Origin: Acetofilamentum sp.
GTDB lineage: Bacteria; Bacteroidota; Bacteroidia; Bacteroidales; JAFGXI01
Length of the DNA: 6,182 nt
Assembly (NCBI GenBank): GCA_020720565.1
Contig: DYOK01000160.1
Coordinates: forward strand, 1 to 6,182
Reading direction: 5' to 3'
In this document: piece after piece, positions 4,683 through 6,182 of the stretch
Layout of the letters: each line of letters starts with the position of its first letter
How positions within the stretch are numbered: position 1 is the stretch's first letter
Translations under genes and position numbers: made by a program
Notes under the pieces: model-generated
Told to the model about the DNA's origin: nothing
The model's input: the letters and a program-made list of their open reading frames with translations, nothing else
The model's database searches: none

Positions 4683-6182
4683 ATGAAAAAAATATATACT
4701 CTATTGTTAATCTGCGTATTAGCGGTTAATTCTTCATTTTCTCAACTCTATTGGATAGGTGGTTCTGGTACTTGGAACGACACCGAACATTGGTCAAACC
4801 AAAGTGGAGGACACCCTGCAAATCGCTTGCCTTCTGCATCAGAACAAGTTTTTTTCGATGAGGAATCCTTTCTTCAAGCAAGCGAAATCTTATTAACTGA
4901 AAGTCCAACAGTGTCATCGATGATATGGAATTCGTCGGATGTGCTCACTTTTACGGGTGCATATCAGATTAATTTAAGTGATGTGGAGGTGCTCCATCAA
5001 TCAACCTTCAGTTCGATAAGTTCTAAATTGAATTATGTATATTCAAATGCTAAGGCTAGTGATTATTCAATATCGGCAACATCTACCGATGTAACGTGTT
5101 TTGGCTTGTGCGATGGAACAATTACGGTCTCTATTTTATCGGGTACTCCGAATTATCCGGTTACATTAACTCTTTTTATTCCGTCCGAGCTTGGAGGAGG
5201 TACCTCGACTTTTGCAAATTTAGGTGCAGCCGATTTCCCCTATACCATTATAGGATTGTGCGGTGCAGTGGCCAATTATTCAATTAGAGCACAAGATCAG
5301 CTTCCAGGTTCTGATGGTCGTGCATGGGCTAGTGCAAACGTAGATGCTCCCGGCGAAATGATTGTAGCCGACGAAGACGTTAACAATCCTACTTGTAATG
5401 GCTCTAACGATGGGAATATCGAAATAATATTTGTTCAAAATGCGGTTTATCCTATTCATTATGCTTGGTCGAACGGTGCCGGTGATGTGGATAATAATCA
5501 AAATCTTGATGGAGGTAGCTATACGGTTACTGTTACAGATGCCAATAGTTGTCAAGAGACCTTTAATTGGACTTTGGTCGAACCTCCTGCCGTTCAGGTG
5601 GACGATTCAACTTTTACACCCCATATATGCTTCGGTGCTGGTGGTGGATCTATTAATGTAGACGCAAGCGGAGGCGACGGTAATCTAACCTACACCATCA
5701 ATGGAGGATATCCAGCTAACAACGACGGAAATTTTACAGGCTTAGCCGCAGGTAACTATACCGTTACGATTTCCGATGGAAATTTATGTTCTATTACAAG
5801 TGGCGTATATCAGCTATTGGCCAATACTTTAATTAATGTGGCCGAAACACATAACGACATTTCGTGTAACGGTCTTACCGACGGTTCTATCGATATAACC
5901 GCATCGGGTGGTACACCTGGTTATGTCTTCAGCTGGACAGGGCCAAGCGGTTTTACCAGTACTAACGAAGATATTTCAGCTCTTGCACAAGGCACTTATG
6001 ATTTGACAGTAACCGATAATGTCGGTTGTACCGGAAACATCAGTGTTGTGATAATAGAGCCGGCAACTATTGCTATTACCACCGATGCCGCAATCGACCC
6101 GACATGTAACGCATCAGCGGACGGCAGCATACAAATCAGCGTATCGGGCGGCACTGCACCCTACAGCTACAATTGGTCGACA
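4683..6182 (+). CDS. Secreted SprB-repeat protein, 3'-truncated by the window end
   Basis: The first 500 codons are open with no stop. Residues 1-20 form a signal peptide: MKK, hydrophobic IYTLLLICVLAV, then a polar SSFS|Q cleavage region, giving Sec export. An N-terminal domain holds YWIGGSGTWNDTEHWS (23-38) and LPSASEQVFFDEESF (49-63), a pattern I know from the N-termini of large Bacteroidota surface proteins. From about residue 136, SprB-type repeats begin (C-x-DG-SI...SGG-P-Y...W...G-Y-TVTVTD...C), with lead cysteines at 139, 238, 316, 395 and 474. SprB is a gliding adhesin of Flavobacterium, and such proteins often end in a type IX secretion sorting domain; here the C terminus lies outside the window. 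Role in adhesion, gliding or extracellular matrix is inference. ATG 4683 is chosen because the signal peptide begins there. GC content rises from about 36% to 55% along the gene. It has no evident link to its neighbours. Confidence 0.85.
   Translation, partial: MKKIYTLLLICVLAVNSSFSQLYWIGGSGTWNDTEHWSNQSGGHPANRLPSASEQVFFDEESFLQASEILLTESPTVSSMIWNSSDVLTFTGAYQINLSDVEVLHQSTFSSISSKLNYVYSNAKASDYSISATSTDVTCFGLCDGTITVSILSGTPNYPVTLTLFIPSELGGGTSTFANLGAADFPYTIIGLCGAVANYSIRAQDQLPGSDGRAWASANVDAPGEMIVADEDVNNPTCNGSNDGNIEIIFVQNAVYPIHYAWSNGAGDVDNNQNLDGGSYTVTVTDANSCQETFNWTLVEPPAVQVDDSTFTPHICFGAGGGSINVDASGGDGNLTYTINGGYPANNDGNFTGLAAGNYTVTISDGNLCSITSGVYQLLANTLINVAETHNDISCNGLTDGSIDITASGGTPGYVFSWTGPSGFTSTNEDISALAQGTYDLTVTDNVGCTGNISVVIIEPATIAITTDAAIDPTCNASADGSIQISVSGGTAPYSYNWST
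5388..6182 (+). repeat. Protein-level tandem repeats of about 79 residues
   Basis: Successive units open at Cys238 (PTCNGSNDGNIEI), Cys316 (HICFGAGGGSINV), Cys395 (DISCNGLTDGSIDI) and Cys474 (PTCNASADGSIQI), spaced 78, 79 and 79 residues. Each complete unit ends its core with a GxYxxTVxD segment and a second Cys (290, 369, 449), always 52-54 residues after the first. A degenerate earlier unit begins at Cys139 (VTCFGLCDGTITV, codon at 5097). DNA identity between units is low, so these are old duplications. The array continues past the window end, in the middle of the unit opened by Cys474. Confidence 0.8.

Noticed and set aside
5096..5661. Plus- and minus-strand short frames within the repeat-protein gene (5096-5287, 5431-5661, 5280-5555)
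   Set aside because: The frame from 4683 carries a signal peptide and periodic repeats through the whole stretch; the others are shadows with no domain pattern.

Overview
The window looks like a chromosome segment of a Bacteroidota bacterium, probably a free-living member of Bacteroidales, Marinilabiliales or Flavobacteriia. The base composition is AT-rich. Start codons lack strong Shine-Dalgarno sequences. A perfect TAnnTTTG-type -7 box precedes the first gene. The last gene encodes a secreted protein with SprB-type repeats, a protein class typical of this phylum. The exact genus cannot be read from the sequence.

Layout, all genes on the + strand. Positions 1-214 are a non-coding leader with short dispersed-type repeats and a candidate promoter. 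Positions 215-1639 are selA (L-seryl-tRNA(Sec) selenium transferase), followed after 26 bp by selB at 1666-3615 (selenocysteine-specific elongation factor). The two almost certainly form one transcription unit. A 201-bp gap with no convincing gene leads to a 205-residue deoxynucleoside kinase at 3817-4434. A 248-bp AT-rich gap follows, holding three separate perfect dyads (a likely terminator, a second terminator-like dyad and a 17-bp palindrome). At 4683 a large exported repeat protein begins; 500 codons are open and it runs off the end of the window.

How the genes work together: SelA converts Ser-tRNA(Sec) to Sec-tRNA(Sec) using selenophosphate. SelB carries that tRNA, with GTP, to UGA codons marked by a downstream SECIS hairpin. 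The pair therefore implies a selenocysteine-decoding genome, but selC (the tRNA), selD and any selenoprotein lie outside the window. The deoxynucleoside kinase (dNTP salvage) and the repeat protein (cell surface or secreted) have no evident functional link to selenium and appear to be separate units.

I found no mobile-element genes, CRISPR array, rRNA or tRNA. The gene content is recognisable and I do not see a clearly undescribed system. The more unusual points are the selAB pair in this phylum, repeat sequences around and inside the sel genes, the palindrome before the repeat-protein gene, and the regular paired-cysteine repeats and GC gradient of that protein.
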